A DNA stretch of 64,000 bases from Gammaproteobacteria bacterium (GTDB taxonomy: Bacteria; Pseudomonadota; Gammaproteobacteria; Burkholderiales; Gallionellaceae), in assembly GCA_018820925.1 (NCBI GenBank), contig JAHJNJ010000039.1:1-64000 (forward strand), written 5' to 3'. Numbering within the stretch: position 1 is the stretch's first letter; each line of letters begins with the position of its first letter. A program made the position numbers and the translations under genes. This document shows positions 36,819 through 47,499 of the stretch, one piece after another. The notes under the pieces are model-generated. The model was not told the DNA's origin and did not search any database. It saw only the letters and a list, made by a program, of their open reading frames with translations.

Positions 36819-38525
36819 ATGGAACTGACAGGCGCAGAAATTACCATCCGCTGTTTGCAGGAAGAAGGGGTCGAATACGTTTTCGGCTACCCCGGCGGCG
36901 CGGTTCTTTTCATCTACGATGAGCTGTTCAAACAGGAACAGGTCAAACACGTGCTGGTGCGCCACGAGCAGGCGGCGGTGCATGCTGCAGACGGCTATGC
37001 GCGCTCTACCGACAAGGTCGGCGTCGCACTGGTCACCTCCGGCCCCGGTGTGACCAATGCCGTCACCGGCATTGCGACAGCCTACCTTGATTCCATTCCG
37101 CTGGTGGTGATCAGCGGGCAGGTGCCGACCAGTTTCATCGGCGAAGATGCTTTCCAGGAAGTGGATGCAGTCGGCATCACACGCCCCTGCGTGAAGCACA
37201 ATTTCCTCGTGAAAGACCCCAAGGACATCGCCAGCACGCTGAAGAAAGCGTTCTACCTGGCCAAGAGCGGACGTCCCGGCCCGGTGCTGGTGGACATCCC
37301 CAAGGACGTATCGAACCAGAAGGCGGAATTTTCCTATCCCGCGACCGTGAACATCCGTTCCTACAATCCGCAGGTTCAGGGCGACATCGGCCAGATCAAG
37401 CGTGCAGTCCAGATGCTGCTGGAAGCCAAGCGTCCGATGGTCTATGCGGGCGGTGGTGTGATCCTGTCCGACGCGGCCAAACAGTTGACCGAACTGGTGC
37501 ACCTGCTGGGCGCGCCCTGCACCAACACGCTGATGGGCCTGGGCGGCTTCCCGGCGAGCGACAAGCAATTCGTGGGCATGCTCGGCATGCACGGCACCTA
37601 TGAAGCCAATATGGGCATGCAGAACTGCGATGTTTTGCTGGCGGTGGGCGCACGTTTCGACGACCGCGTGATCGGCAACGTGTCGCACTTCAATTCGGTG
37701 CCGCGCAAGATCATCCATATCGATATCGATCCCGCTTCCATCTCCAAACGCGTGAAGGTGGATGTGTCCATCGTCGGCGATGTGGCGCATGTGGTGTCCG
37801 GTCTGCTGGAGGTGCTGAAAAGCAGCAAGCAAAAGCCGGATGCGACTGCACAGAAAGACTGGTGGAAGCAGATCGCCGAGTGGCGCAGTGCGAATTCACT
37901 GTCGTACAAGAACTCCAGCGAACTCATCAAGCCGCAATATGTGATCGAGACCCTGCACAAGATCACCCACGGCGATGCCTTTGTGACCTCGGATGTGGGC
38001 CAGCACCAGATGTGGGCGGCGCAGTACTACAAATTCGACCAGCCGCGGCGCTGGATCAACTCCGGCGGCCTGGGCACCATGGGCTTCGGCCTGCCTGCGG
38101 CGATGGGCGTGCAACTGGCGCACCCGGGCGCAACCGTGGCCTGCGTGACGGGCGAGGGCAGTATCCAGATGAACATCCAGGAATTGTCCACCTGCAAACA
38201 ATATGACCTGCCGATCAAGGTCATCGCGCTGAACAACCGCTATCTGGGCATGGTGCGCCAGTGGCAGGAGTTCTTCCACGGCAACCGCTATTCGCATTCC
38301 TATATGGATGCGCTGCCTGACTTCGTCAAGCTGGCCGAGGCTTACGGCCATGTCGGCATTCTGGTGGAGAAACCTTCCGATGTGGAAGGCGCGCTGCAGG
38401 AAGCGTTTGCGCGCAAGGACAAGCTGGTGTTCCTGGACTTCCGTACCGACTCGACCGAGAACGTGTATCCCATGGTTCCTGGCGGCAAGGGCTTGTCCGA
38501 AGTGATTCTGGCGGAGGATCTGTAA
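36819..38525 (+). CDS. ilvI: Acetolactate synthase large (catalytic) subunit
   Basis: ThDP-dependent enzyme of 568 residues for the first step of branched-chain amino-acid synthesis. Glutamate-containing N-terminal YVFGYPGGAVLFIYDEL and RHEQAAVHAADGYAR are typical. The ThDP motif is GEGSIQMNIQEL to LNN. The start at 36819 (MELTGAEITIRCLQEEG) fits the family; open sequence upstream overlaps the sigma-factor gene. It is 1 nt from ilvH. Confidence 0.97.
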   Translation: MELTGAEITIRCLQEEGVEYVFGYPGGAVLFIYDELFKQEQVKHVLVRHEQAAVHAADGYARSTDKVGVALVTSGPGVTNAVTGIATAYLDSIPLVVISGQVPTSFIGEDAFQEVDAVGITRPCVKHNFLVKDPKDIASTLKKAFYLAKSGRPGPVLVDIPKDVSNQKAEFSYPATVNIRSYNPQVQGDIGQIKRAVQMLLEAKRPMVYAGGGVILSDAAKQLTELVHLLGAPCTNTLMGLGGFPASDKQFVGMLGMHGTYEANMGMQNCDVLLAVGARFDDRVIGNVSHFNSVPRKIIHIDIDPASISKRVKVDVSIVGDVAHVVSGLLEVLKSSKQKPDATAQKDWWKQIAEWRSANSLSYKNSSELIKPQYVIETLHKITHGDAFVTSDVGQHQMWAAQYYKFDQPRRWINSGGLGTMGFGLPAAMGVQLAHPGATVACVTGEGSIQMNIQELSTCKQYDLPIKVIALNNRYLGMVRQWQEFFHGNRYSHSYMDALPDFVKLAEAYGHVGILVEKPSDVEGALQEAFARKDKLVFLDFRTDSTENVYPMVPGGKGLSEVILAEDL

Positions 38526-38526
38526 C

Positions 38527-39018
38527 ATGCGACATATCATTTCCTTGCTGATGGAAAACGAATCCGGTGCGCTGTCGCGCGTATCCGGCCTGTTCTCGGC
38601 GCGGGCTTACAATATCGAGTCGCTCAACGTGGCGCCGACCGAAGACCCGACCATGTCGCGCATGACCATTGTTACCAGCGGCTCCGACGACGTGATCGAA
38701 CAGATCAACAAACAACTGAACAAACTGGTGGATGTGGTCACGGTGATGGATCTGACCGACGGCGACCATATCGAGCGCGAACTGATGCTGGTCAAGGTGC
38801 GTGCCGTAGGCAACGACCGCGAAGAGCTGAAGCGCATGGCCGACATTTTCCGCGGACGTGTCATCGACGTTTCGGACAATACCTATACCATCGAGTTGAC
38901 CGGCACGGAGCTCAAGCTGGATCGCTTCCTGCAGGCGATCGATCATGCGCTGATCCTGGAAACGGTGCGCACCGGCGCATCGGGCATCGGGCGCGGCGAC
39001 CGGATTTTGAAGCTTTAA
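38527..39018 (+). CDS. ilvH: Acetolactate synthase regulatory subunit
   Basis: 163-residue small subunit with an N-terminal ACT domain (RHIISLLMENESGALSRVSG) and a C-terminal domain. It activates the catalytic subunit and gives valine feedback control. Only a 33-nt palindromic repeat and a short spacer separate it from ilvC. Confidence 0.97.
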   Translation: MRHIISLLMENESGALSRVSGLFSARAYNIESLNVAPTEDPTMSRMTIVTSGSDDVIEQINKQLNKLVDVVTVMDLTDGDHIERELMLVKVRAVGNDREELKRMADIFRGRVIDVSDNTYTIELTGTELKLDRFLQAIDHALILETVRTGASGIGRGDRILKL

Positions 39019-39022
39019 ACAG

Positions 39023-39055
39023 GTAGGGTGGGCACAAAAGACGTGCCCACCCTAC
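39023..39055. repeat. Short palindromic repeat (GTAGGGTGGGCAC type) between ilvH and ilvC
   Basis: Perfect 13-bp stem GTAGGGTGGGCAC/GTGCCCACCCTAC with a 7-nt loop AAAAGAC. This is the minimal form of the family also seen at 13525 and 28068. It lies inside the ilv operon. Confidence 0.9.
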
Positions 39056-39072
39056 ATAATTATTTTTACTGA

Positions 39073-40098
<1,026 letters not shown>

Positions 40099-40102
40099 AA
40101 GG

Positions 40103-40185
40103 CAGTCGTTAGACGTTAGTCGTTAGTCGTTAGTTAAGGCACGGCCTGGCTTTCAACTAGCGACTAGCGACTAGCGACTAATGAC
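40103..40185. repeat. Imperfect palindrome of GTCGTTA heptamers between ilvC and psd
   Basis: Left arm 40103-40133 repeats GTCGTTA/GACGTTA units; right arm 40155-40185 repeats the complementary CTAGCGA/CTAATGA units. The two arms pair with several G-T or mismatched positions. The right arm contains the ATG (40181) of psd. Confidence 0.7.
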
Positions 40186-40825
40186 TATGAACAACTATCC
40201 ACATCCCATCATCGCCCGCGAGGGCTGGCCTTTCCTGGCGATCTCACTGGTATTGGCCATCGCCGTCACCGTCTGGTGCGCAGCCTGGGCTACACCGTTG
40301 TGGATCATCTTTATATTCGTTTTGCAGTTTTTCCGCGATCCGGCGCGTGTCATTCCGCAAGAAGCCGGCTTGGTTCTTTCGGCTTGCGATGGCCGTGTCA
40401 TCAAGGTCGAGCGTACGCAGGATCCCTATGCTGAACGCGAAGCGATTCTGGTCAGCGTGTTCATGAATGTATTCAACGTTCATTCCAACCGCAGCCCGGC
40501 GGATGGCATTGTAAAAAAAGTGCAATATTTTCCCGGCAAATTCGTGAATGCCGATCTGGACAAGGCCTCCACGCATAATGAGCGCAACGCAATGGTGCTG
40601 ACGACAGCGGACGGGCAGACGATCACCTGCGTGCAGGTTGCCGGGCTTATTGCCCGCCGCGTCCTGTGCTACATCAAGGAGGGCGACAAGCTGGCGCGCG
40701 GCCAGCGTTACGGCTTTATCCGTTTCGGTTCGCGCGTCGACATTTATTTGCCGCTGACGGCTACCGTCAAGGTTGCCATCGGTGATAAAGTGTCTGCCAC
40801 TTCAACCATTCTGGCCAAGCTCTAA
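40181..40825 (+). CDS. psd: Phosphatidylserine decarboxylase, short form
   Basis: Pyruvoyl enzyme (214 residues) that makes phosphatidylethanolamine. The self-cleavage site is [11 protein letters not shown] with Ser184 as pyruvoyl precursor. One or two N-terminal hydrophobic helices ([17 protein letters not shown]) anchor it. It belongs to the short archaetidylserine-type class. Start at 40181 or 40187 (MTMNNY); the first lies inside the heptamer repeat. The next gene, pssA, supplies its substrate. Confidence 0.94.
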   Translation: MTMNNYPHPIIAREGWPFLAISLVLAIAVTVWCAAWATPLWIIFIFVLQFFRDPARVIPQEAGLVLSACDGRVIKVERTQDPYAEREAILVSVFMNVFNVHSNRSPADGIVKKVQYFPGKFVNADLDKASTHNERNAMVLTTADGQTITCVQVAGLIARRVLCYIKEGDKLARGQRYGFIRFGSRVDIYLPLTATVKVAIGDKVSATSTILAKL

Positions 40826-40835
40826 TCCCAATCCA

Positions 40836-41594
40836 ATGACCGACCCGATTCAGCGCAAGCAGCAAATGAACTTACGGCGGCGCAGCATCTACCTGCTGCC
40901 CAACCTGTTCACCACGGCTGCGCTGTTTGCGGGCTTTTACGCCATCGTGCAGGCGATGAACAGCAAGTTCGAATATGCCGCCGTGGCCGTCTTCATTGCC
41001 ATGGTGCTGGACGGCCTGGACGGGCGTGTGGCGCGCATGACGCACACGCAGAGTGAATTCGGTGCGGAGTACGACAGCCTGTCGGATATGGTGTCGTTCG
41101 GGGTTGCACCCTCCATCCTGATGTACGAATGGGCGTTCCGCGACTTGGGCAAGTGGGGCTGGTTCGCTGCCTTCATCTACTGCGCGGGAGCGGCGTTGCG
41201 TTTGGCGCGTTTCAATACCAATATCGACGTGATCGACAAGCGGTTTTTCCAGGGATTGCCCAGTCCGGCGGCGGCGGCGCTGGTGGCCGGATTCGTCTGG
41301 GTCATGCTGGACAACCGTTTCACCGGTTACGAATTGCGCTGGTATGCCGTGGCACTTACCGTGTTTGCGGGACTGAGCATGGTGAGCAGTCTCAAGTACT
41401 ACAGTTTCAAATCGTTCAACATGCGCAAGAGCGTGCCATTCATCGTCATTTTCCTGTTCGTGCTGTTCTTCATCCTGGTCTCGGTCGATCCGCCGTTGCA
41501 TTTATTCCTGCTGTTTTTCGGCTATTGCCTGTCCGGATACATCATGTGGCTGCTCGGTTTGCGCAAGCCGAAAACACCGCCACCCCTGCCTTAG
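40836..41594 (+). CDS. pssA: CDP-diacylglycerol-serine phosphatidyltransferase
   Basis: 252-residue multi-pass membrane enzyme. The CDP-alcohol phosphotransferase signature DGLDGRVARMTHTQSEFG continues to YDSLSD. It starts 10 nt after psd (MTDPIQRKQQMNLRRRS), giving a two-gene phosphatidylethanolamine pathway. Confidence 0.95.
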   Translation: MTDPIQRKQQMNLRRRSIYLLPNLFTTAALFAGFYAIVQAMNSKFEYAAVAVFIAMVLDGLDGRVARMTHTQSEFGAEYDSLSDMVSFGVAPSILMYEWAFRDLGKWGWFAAFIYCAGAALRLARFNTNIDVIDKRFFQGLPSPAAAALVAGFVWVMLDNRFTGYELRWYAVALTVFAGLSMVSSLKYYSFKSFNMRKSVPFIVIFLFVLFFILVSVDPPLHLFLLFFGYCLSGYIMWLLGLRKPKTPPPLP

Positions 41595-41630
41595 CCACCT
41601 GTTGAATAAGCCGCGAGCGCAGCGGTCTGG

Positions 41631-42161
41631 CTAGCGTTGCCACAGCGTTTCGGTTTGTCCAGCTGCTTGATTCAGCACGCGGCATAACACAAACAACAAA
41701 TCCGAAAGCCGATTGAGATATTGCAGCCCCTCTTGCGGGGCTGTCCTGTTTTGCGACAACTGCAGGTAGTCGCGCTCCGCTCGCCGTGCAACGCATCGCG
41801 CGACATGGCACAGCGCGGCGGCACGCGTGCCGCCGGGCAGGATGAATTCCTTGAGCGGCGGCAATTTCGCGTTGTGGCGGGCGATGGCGTCATCCAGCCG
41901 GGAGAGTTTGGCCGCATCGAACGGTGCGCCGGGCGATGCGAGCAGGGCGCCGAGATCGAACAGATCGTGCTGGATGCGCAGCAATTCCCCGCGCACATCC
42001 TCCGGCAGGGTTTCGGCGAGCAATACGCCGAGATGGCTGTTCAGCTCATCCACGCTGCCGATGGCGGCTATGCGCGGATGATCCTTGGGCAAGCGTGATC
42101 CGTCGGCCAACCCCGTGGTGCCATCGTCACCCGTGCGGGTGGTGATTTTGGACAGGCGCAT
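41631..42161 (-). CDS. ATP:cob(I)alamin adenosyltransferase (PduO type)
   Basis: 176 residues. The N-terminal TRTGDDGTTGLADGSRLPKD is the ATP site of PduO/MMAB enzymes; CVARRAERDYLQL and YLNRLSDLLFVLCRVLN complete the family pattern. It makes adenosylcobalamin. It lies 1 nt from the DUF1841 gene on the same strand. Confidence 0.95.
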   Translation of the reverse strand: MRLSKITTRTGDDGTTGLADGSRLPKDHPRIAAIGSVDELNSHLGVLLAETLPEDVRGELLRIQHDLFDLGALLASPGAPFDAAKLSRLDDAIARHNAKLPPLKEFILPGGTRAAALCHVARCVARRAERDYLQLSQNRTAPQEGLQYLNRLSDLLFVLCRVLNQAAGQTETLWQR

Positions 42162-42162
42162 G

Positions 42163-42585
42163 CTATTGCTTCTCCAGACAGTCCAGATAAATCAGGGGAT
42201 CCGGCGCAGTCTTGTTGCGCTGGGCCTGCCAGATCATCTCGCCGAGACAATCCATGATGGCATGCTGCGCTTCATGCTCCGACTCGTATTTCTGGGTCAG
42301 GCGCACGAACTGCTCGCGGATACCCTGCGGTTGGCCGATGGAAATCTGCTCTTCGATCGTCAGGTGCATCATCAGGTGCAGGAACGGATTCACCGCATTG
42401 CCGTCCGGCGCGTAGTCCTTGTCCTGATTGCGTTCCGGATCGCTGAACAGCTCGTGATATTCGTGGTGTTTGTCGATGAGCTGGGCGGTCAGGTCTTCAA
42501 GCGGCGTAAGCAGCTCGCCTGCACGGCGTTTGCGCCAGGATTCGAACAGGAAGTTTCTTGCTTCGTCTCGGGTCGGGTTGAACAT
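42163..42585 (-). CDS. DUF1841 family protein
   Basis: 140-residue soluble protein (MFNPTRDEARNFLFESW) with the beta-proteobacterial DUF1841 pattern, including a histidine-rich centre (DKHHEYHELF, HLMMHLTIEEQ). Function unknown. It precedes the adenosyltransferase in a likely operon. Confidence 0.85.
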   Translation of the reverse strand: MFNPTRDEARNFLFESWRKRRAGELLTPLEDLTAQLIDKHHEYHELFSDPERNQDKDYAPDGNAVNPFLHLMMHLTIEEQISIGQPQGIREQFVRLTQKYESEHEAQHAIMDCLGEMIWQAQRNKTAPDPLIYLDCLEKQ

Positions 42586-42745
42586 AAGGCTTGCCTATTT
42601 AGTGCGCTGGATTGTCCTTGCATCGGCCGCTTCCGTCAACGCACTCCTGCCGCGCACCGCTTCGGGCTGGACCGGAAACAAGTTCATGTAGAATGAGCGT
42701 GAGCATGTCTCATCCGGAAAAAACATTCAGTTAAAGGAGAGAAAG

Positions 42746-43603
42746 ATGCAGAACGCAATTACAGACGGTGCTGGCGATTCCATGATCTTTGCGGCAAAAC
42801 TCCTGAAGTCGGAGCGCATCACACCGGAATCTTCGCGGGAAGAAGTCCGGCGACTGGTTTTCCATACGGACAATCGTTATTTCGACTGCAAGGTGGGCAG
42901 TTGCATCCGCGTGCTGGCTCCCGGACAGTACGGCAATCCCTATCACGCCCGGTTCTATTCCATTGCCGACTGCGAACAACCCGACGATGCTGCCGAGTTC
43001 GAGATTTGCGTCCGCCGCTGTTTTTACATCGACGACGCGAGCGGCGAAGAATACGAAGGCGTTGCTTCAACTTACCTGTGCGATCTGAAACCGGGGAGCG
43101 TCATCAAATTTTCCGGTCCGGTCGGCTATCCGTTTGTGGTTCCGGAAAATCCGGATGCGAACCTGCTGATGATCGGCATGGGGACGGGTGTCGCCCCGTT
43201 CCGCGGGTTGATCCGGATGATCTACGAAAAACACGGCGGCTGGCAAGGCAAGGTGCGGCTGTTCCACGGATCGCGCACGGGTCTGGAATCGTTGTATATG
43301 AACGATGTCAACAACGATATCGGCAACTATTTCGATCAGCCGACTTTCAAAGCCTTCCAGGCGGTGAGTCCGCGTCCCGTCTTCAATGCGCCCATCGCGC
43401 TGGATAAAGTGGTTGAACAGAATGCGGCCGAGGTTTGGGAAATCGTCAACAGTCCGGATAGTTGTATCTATGTCGCGGGCATGAAGCAGATGCTGGGCAT
43501 GATTGACAATGCGATGGCCGGCATTGCCGGATCCCCCGATGCGTGGCTGTCAAAACGCAACGAGATGGCTGCTGCAGGCCGCTGGCTGGAAGTTCTCTAC
43601 TAG
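42746..43603 (+). CDS. Ferredoxin-NADP reductase-like flavoprotein
   Basis: 285 residues with plant-type FNR features: FAD motif HARFYSIA, GVASTYLCDLKPG, NADP loop LLMIGMGTGVAPFRGL, and a C-terminal aromatic residue (EVLY) as in plant FNR, where the terminal Tyr stacks on FAD. The sequence also resembles the reductase part of BoxA (benzoyl-CoA epoxidase). It stands alone, with AAAGGAG upstream. The electron partner is unknown; hydrogenase-independent NADPH formation or biosynthetic reduction are possible. Confidence 0.85.
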   Translation: MQNAITDGAGDSMIFAAKLLKSERITPESSREEVRRLVFHTDNRYFDCKVGSCIRVLAPGQYGNPYHARFYSIADCEQPDDAAEFEICVRRCFYIDDASGEEYEGVASTYLCDLKPGSVIKFSGPVGYPFVVPENPDANLLMIGMGTGVAPFRGLIRMIYEKHGGWQGKVRLFHGSRTGLESLYMNDVNNDIGNYFDQPTFKAFQAVSPRPVFNAPIALDKVVEQNAAEVWEIVNSPDSCIYVAGMKQMLGMIDNAMAGIAGSPDAWLSKRNEMAAAGRWLEVLY

Positions 43604-43660
43604 CGCGTTGAGAGCATGCCGGGAACATTCATGCGAATGATCGAATCGCGCGCGAGTTGA

Positions 43661-44278
43661 TCAAACTCCCAGGCAAACCAGAAATGTGGAACCCTTGACG
43701 ATGCTGTCCGTGTCGATACTCGTGCCGCCAATTGTTTTGGATGCCATCATGGCGCCTGTTGCGGTATTTCCGTCATCCATGACCAGGTCGAGCTGCTTGA
43801 CGAGCTTGCCGTCGATATTGTTCGTACAGATTGCGTAATTGCTTCTGAAGCCGGCGATCGGCGTGCTGGCAGTTCCCGGTTTGCCAATGTTGCTGCCGGA
43901 CGCTCCCAGTGCAATATAAGTGCTCGAATATACCGAGCCCTTTGCCGGATCGGCCGGACGGGCATTCTGCCAGAGATTGAAAATTTCTCCCGAAGCCGAC
44001 TTCCAGCTCCCTAAAGTATTTTCACGCCTGTTGATGTGCGTGGTTGCATCCGGCGAACGCGAAGAAGCTTTCTGCAAATTACCCTGCTTTGAGCCTGAAC
44101 TGATTTGAGTTTCATACAGCACCATCTGAAGACTGTTGAAGTCCTGCTTCAGGCGGTTCACTTTCGAGCTGATCGTGAAATTCTGCCCGATCACCATAAT
44201 AGTGGCCAGCAGACAGGTGAGTACGATCACAAAGGTGATTTCGAACAGGGAGAATCCCGATTGTATTTTTTGCGGCAT
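43661..44278 (-). CDS. Orphan type IV pilin-like (pseudopilin) protein
   Basis: 205 residues from MPQKIQSG. The prepilin peptidase site is G|FSLFE, with Glu at +5, followed by a hydrophobic helix (ITFVIVLTCLLATIMVIG). The globular part has two C-terminal cysteines (YAICTNN, FLVCLGV) that could form the usual pilin disulfide. No other pilus or type II secretion gene is nearby. The start at 44278 gives the short leader expected; the earlier in-frame start does not. Confidence 0.82.
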   Translation of the reverse strand: MPQKIQSGFSLFEITFVIVLTCLLATIMVIGQNFTISSKVNRLKQDFNSLQMVLYETQISSGSKQGNLQKASSRSPDATTHINRRENTLGSWKSASGEIFNLWQNARPADPAKGSVYSSTYIALGASGSNIGKPGTASTPIAGFRSNYAICTNNIDGKLVKQLDLVMDDGNTATGAMMASKTIGGTSIDTDSIVKGSTFLVCLGV

Positions 44279-44458
44279 TATCCGTTTCCATGAGGAATTT
44301 AAACTTCCCCAACTGTTCCGCAATATCCATGCCAACTCGGCAAAACACCAGGAGATACGCCCCTTATGGGTTATGGCCTACTCTGATAATGGGAATGAAT
44401 GGCGGCTGTCGGGGGGCGGTCAGCGCTTGACGGATAAGGGTCGCCAATCAGGCAGAAA

Positions 44459-44479
44459 CAGCCGGAAGATTTACGGCTG
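44459..44479 (-). terminator. Terminator-like hairpin at the end of the rnf-nth operon
   Basis: On the minus strand CAGCCG, a 9-nt loop beginning with the nth stop codon, CGGCTG and then TTTCT. Stem 6 bp plus a possible G-T pair. It fits the end of the operon. Confidence 0.5.
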
Positions 44480-45118
44480 CCGGGACTCGAAATTCTTTTC
44501 CCTGAATTCGCACAGTTCTTGAATGATGCACTCGGCGCACTTCGGTTTGCGCGCCACGCACACGTAACGCCCGTGCAAAATCAACCAATGATGCGCATCG
44601 TGCTTGAATTCGTCCGGGACGAACTTCAACAGTTTCTTCTCGACTTCAGTCACGTCCTTGCCGGGCGCCAGGCCGATGCGGTTGCTGATGCGGAAGATAT
44701 GCGTATCGACAGCGATGGTGGGCTGTCCGAAGGCGGTATTGAGGATCACATTGGCGGTTTTGCGGCCCACGCCGGGCAGGGCTTCCAGCGCTTCGCGCGT
44801 CTGCGGCACCTGGCCGCCGTGCTGCTCCAGCAGCATGCGGCACATCTGGATGATGTGCCTGCTCTTGGTCTGGTACAGGCCGATGCGCTGCACGTAGTCG
44901 CGCAGGCCGGCTTCGCCCAGGTCGAGGATTTTTTGTGGCGTGTTGGCGACGGGGAACAGTTCGCGCGTGGCGAGGTTGACGCTTTTGTCGGTGGCCTGCG
45001 CCGAGAGGATCACTGCAACCAGCAACTCGAACGGCGTCGAATGAACGAGTTCGGTGGTGGGGTGGGGGTTGGCTGCCTGCAGTCGCAAGAAGATCTCGCG
45101 GCGTTTCGCAGGGTTCAT
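44471..45118 (-). CDS. nth: Endonuclease III
   Basis: DNA glycosylase/AP lyase of 215 residues for oxidised pyrimidines. Helix-hairpin-helix [14 protein letters not shown] with catalytic K120, catalytic D138 (VDTHIFRI), and the [4Fe-4S] cysteines 187, 194, 197 and 203. It is the last gene of the rnf operon, as in E. coli. The start at 45118 overlaps the rnfE stop by 4 nt; sequence upstream in frame is a shadow of rnfE. Confidence 0.97.
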   Translation of the reverse strand: MNPAKRREIFLRLQAANPHPTTELVHSTPFELLVAVILSAQATDKSVNLATRELFPVANTPQKILDLGEAGLRDYVQRIGLYQTKSRHIIQMCRMLLEQHGGQVPQTREALEALPGVGRKTANVILNTAFGQPTIAVDTHIFRISNRIGLAPGKDVTEVEKKLLKFVPDEFKHDAHHWLILHGRYVCVARKPKCAECIIQELCEFREKNFESRQP

Positions 45119-45816
45119 CCTTGTGCGGCTTCCGGGCTGGCGCTCGCAACGGCGGCGGGTTTGCTGCGCGCTTTTTGCTCGGCGCGCAGATTGAGCCAGT
45201 TTTTGCCTGCGATCAGCAGGCCCAGTCCGATGAAGGCGCCGGGCGGCAGGATGGCGAGCAGGAAGCCCTTGTAATCGGGAATGACATGCAGCACCCAGCC
45301 CTGCGCCATATCGCCCAGGGCGAGGTCGATGCCGGAAAACAGCGTGCCTTTGCCGACGATCTCGCGCATCGCGCCCAGCGCGCCGAGCACGGCGGTCAGC
45401 CCCAACCCCATGGCGAATCCGTCCAGCGCGGATGGCAGGCCGGAATTCTTGGAAGCGAAGGATTCGACGCGCGCCAGCACGATGCAGTTGGTGACGATGA
45501 GCGGGATGAAAATGCCGAGCACCACGTACATGCCGTACATATAGGCGTTCATCAGGTATTGCACCACGGTGACCAGCACCGCGATGATCAGGATGAATAC
45601 CGGGATGCGGATCTCGTTCGGCACGTAACTGCGGATGGGGGCGATGCTGCCGCTGCTGACTGTCATGACCAGCGTGGTGGCCAGGCCGAGGCTGACGCCG
45701 TTCACCACGGTGCTGCTCACCGCCAGCAGCGGGCACAGTCCGAGCAATTGCACGATGCCCGGGTTCTGTTTCCACAGGCCGTTGTACATGATGTCTTTGA
45801 ATTCCAGGAAATTCAT
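45115..45816 (-). CDS. rnfE: Rnf complex subunit E
   Basis: RnfE/RsxE (233 residues), integral membrane protein with about six helices ([40 protein letters not shown]). It is part of the ion-translocating ferredoxin:NAD+ oxidoreductase. Overlaps rnfG by 4 nt. Confidence 0.96.
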   Translation of the reverse strand: MNFLEFKDIMYNGLWKQNPGIVQLLGLCPLLAVSSTVVNGVSLGLATTLVMTVSSGSIAPIRSYVPNEIRIPVFILIIAVLVTVVQYLMNAYMYGMYVVLGIFIPLIVTNCIVLARVESFASKNSGLPSALDGFAMGLGLTAVLGALGAMREIVGKGTLFSGIDLALGDMAQGWVLHVIPDYKGFLLAILPPGAFIGLGLLIAGKNWLNLRAEQKARSKPAAVASASPEAAQG

Positions 45817-46460
45817 GGCTTCGTCTCCTTCTCCGGCTCATTTGCCGCCAACAGCTTGTCGCGGTTCTCGCCGAAATATATCAGGGCCTTGTTCACGGCT
45901 TTGACCACGGCGCGCGGCGTGATGGTGGCGCCCGCCATATGCTCGAATTGTCCGCCGTCCTTCTTTACTTTCCAGTCGGCATCTTTATACACCGCGCGCG
46001 ACTTGCCGTCGAAAACCTTGATCCAGGTGCTTTTGGTCAGCTCGATGTAGTCGCCCAGGCCGGGCGTTTCCTTGTGCGCGACAACGCGCACGCCGGCCAG
46101 TTCGCCATTGGCGCGCACCGCAAGCACGAGCGATATCCTGCCGCTGTAGCCGTCCGGCGCGACGGCTTCCAGCACCACGGCAGTCGGTTCGCCCTTGAGG
46201 CGCGCGCGGTAGGCAATGGTGACGTCATCCGTGCCCAGCAGCTCGCTGGGGGGGATGGAGAGAGTGTCCTGGATGATGTCGTTGTCGAGCAGGGTCGCGG
46301 GGACGATCTGCATGATGAGTTTCAGCTTCACCGCCTCTTCGCTTTTCACGATTGCGTCGCGCGTCATGAAGAAGGTGGTGGACAGGATTGCCGTGGCGAG
46401 GATGGCGAAAAACACCAGGTTGGCTGCGGTCTGCAGCGTGGAGCGCGCGATGCGTTTCAT
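45813..46460 (-). CDS. rnfG: Rnf complex subunit G (FMN-binding)
   Basis: 215 residues with an N-terminal anchor helix ([19 protein letters not shown]) and an FMN-binding domain with the GATITPRAV motif, where FMN is linked to threonine. Overlaps rnfD by 4 nt. Confidence 0.96.
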   Translation of the reverse strand: MKRIARSTLQTAANLVFFAILATAILSTTFFMTRDAIVKSEEAVKLKLIMQIVPATLLDNDIIQDTLSIPPSELLGTDDVTIAYRARLKGEPTAVVLEAVAPDGYSGRISLVLAVRANGELAGVRVVAHKETPGLGDYIELTKSTWIKVFDGKSRAVYKDADWKVKKDGGQFEHMAGATITPRAVVKAVNKALIYFGENRDKLLAANEPEKETKP

Positions 46461-47485
46461 TTGCCGCCCCCTTTCTTGCCGAACACTTTGGGCTGCGTCC
46501 AGATGTCGATCAGCGGCACACAGATGTTCATCAGCAGCGCGGCGAACGCCACGCCATCCGGGAAACTGCCGAAGGTGCGAATCAGGAAGGTGATGAGCGC
46601 CGCGCCTGCGGCGTAGAAAATTCTGCCCCGGAACGTGGTCGATCCGCCGACCGGATCGGTGAAAATGAAAAACGCGCCCAGCATGGCTGCACCCGCGAAC
46701 CAGTGGAACAGCGGTGTGACGTAGTGCACCGGATCGGCCAGATGAAAGATGCCGGCGACGACAAACAGCGTGCCGAGATAAACGGCCGGGATGAGCCAGT
46801 TGACGACGCGCGCGAACACCAGATATATCCCGCCGATGGCGAACCCGATTGCCACCATCTCGCTGCCTTTGCCGGCCAGTCGCCCGTAGATCGGCATGTC
46901 GCGTATGTCGCTCACTTGCAGGCCGAGGTGCAATTGCGTCTTCAGCGTGTCCAGCGGCGTGGCCATGGTCACCGCATCCAGCGTCATCCCGCCGGGCAGC
47001 ACGCCGTAGAAGATGTAATTCAATTGGCCGGCAAACGATAGTTCGGTACCGCCCAGCAAATTAGGCGTAATCCAGTGCGTCATGTGCAGCGGGAACGAGA
47101 TGATGAGCACGGCATAGCCGACCATCGCCGGATTGAAGACGTTGTTGCCCAGTCCGCCGTACAGATGTTTGGCGACGACAATGCCGAACGCGGTGCCGAC
47201 CACCACCAGCCACCAGGGGGCCAGCGCCGGAATGGACAAGGCCAGCAACCAGGCGGTGATCAGCGCGCTGTTGTCGGACAGGAACGGCTTGAGCGGGCGG
47301 TTGCGCAACTTGAGCATAAGCGCTTCGGTCGCCAGCGCGGTGATCGAAGCCAGCGTGATCGACACCAGGATCGCCGGGCCGAAATACCAGACATAAAACG
47401 CGATGCCCGGAATCAGCGCGATCAGCACGCGCAACATGATCTGGCTGACGCTGCTGGGGGTAGTGATGAAAGGCGATGACCACAT
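46457..47485 (-). CDS. rnfD: Rnf complex subunit D
   Basis: 342-residue membrane protein with multiple helices and the flavin-attachment region GMTLDAVTMATPLDTLK. Followed by rnfG with a 4-nt overlap; 14 nt after rnfC. Confidence 0.96.
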   Translation of the reverse strand: MWSSPFITTPSSVSQIMLRVLIALIPGIAFYVWYFGPAILVSITLASITALATEALMLKLRNRPLKPFLSDNSALITAWLLALSIPALAPWWLVVVGTAFGIVVAKHLYGGLGNNVFNPAMVGYAVLIISFPLHMTHWITPNLLGGTELSFAGQLNYIFYGVLPGGMTLDAVTMATPLDTLKTQLHLGLQVSDIRDMPIYGRLAGKGSEMVAIGFAIGGIYLVFARVVNWLIPAVYLGTLFVVAGIFHLADPVHYVTPLFHWFAGAAMLGAFFIFTDPVGGSTTFRGRIFYAAGAALITFLIRTFGSFPDGVAFAALLMNICVPLIDIWTQPKVFGKKGGGK

Positions 47486-47499
47486 GGTTTGATTGTCCC

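Noticed and set aside
43656-43668. TTGATCAA as an FNR box
   Set aside because: It lacks the 4-nt spacer of FNR sites (TTGAT-N4-ATCAA) and lies between convergent gene ends.
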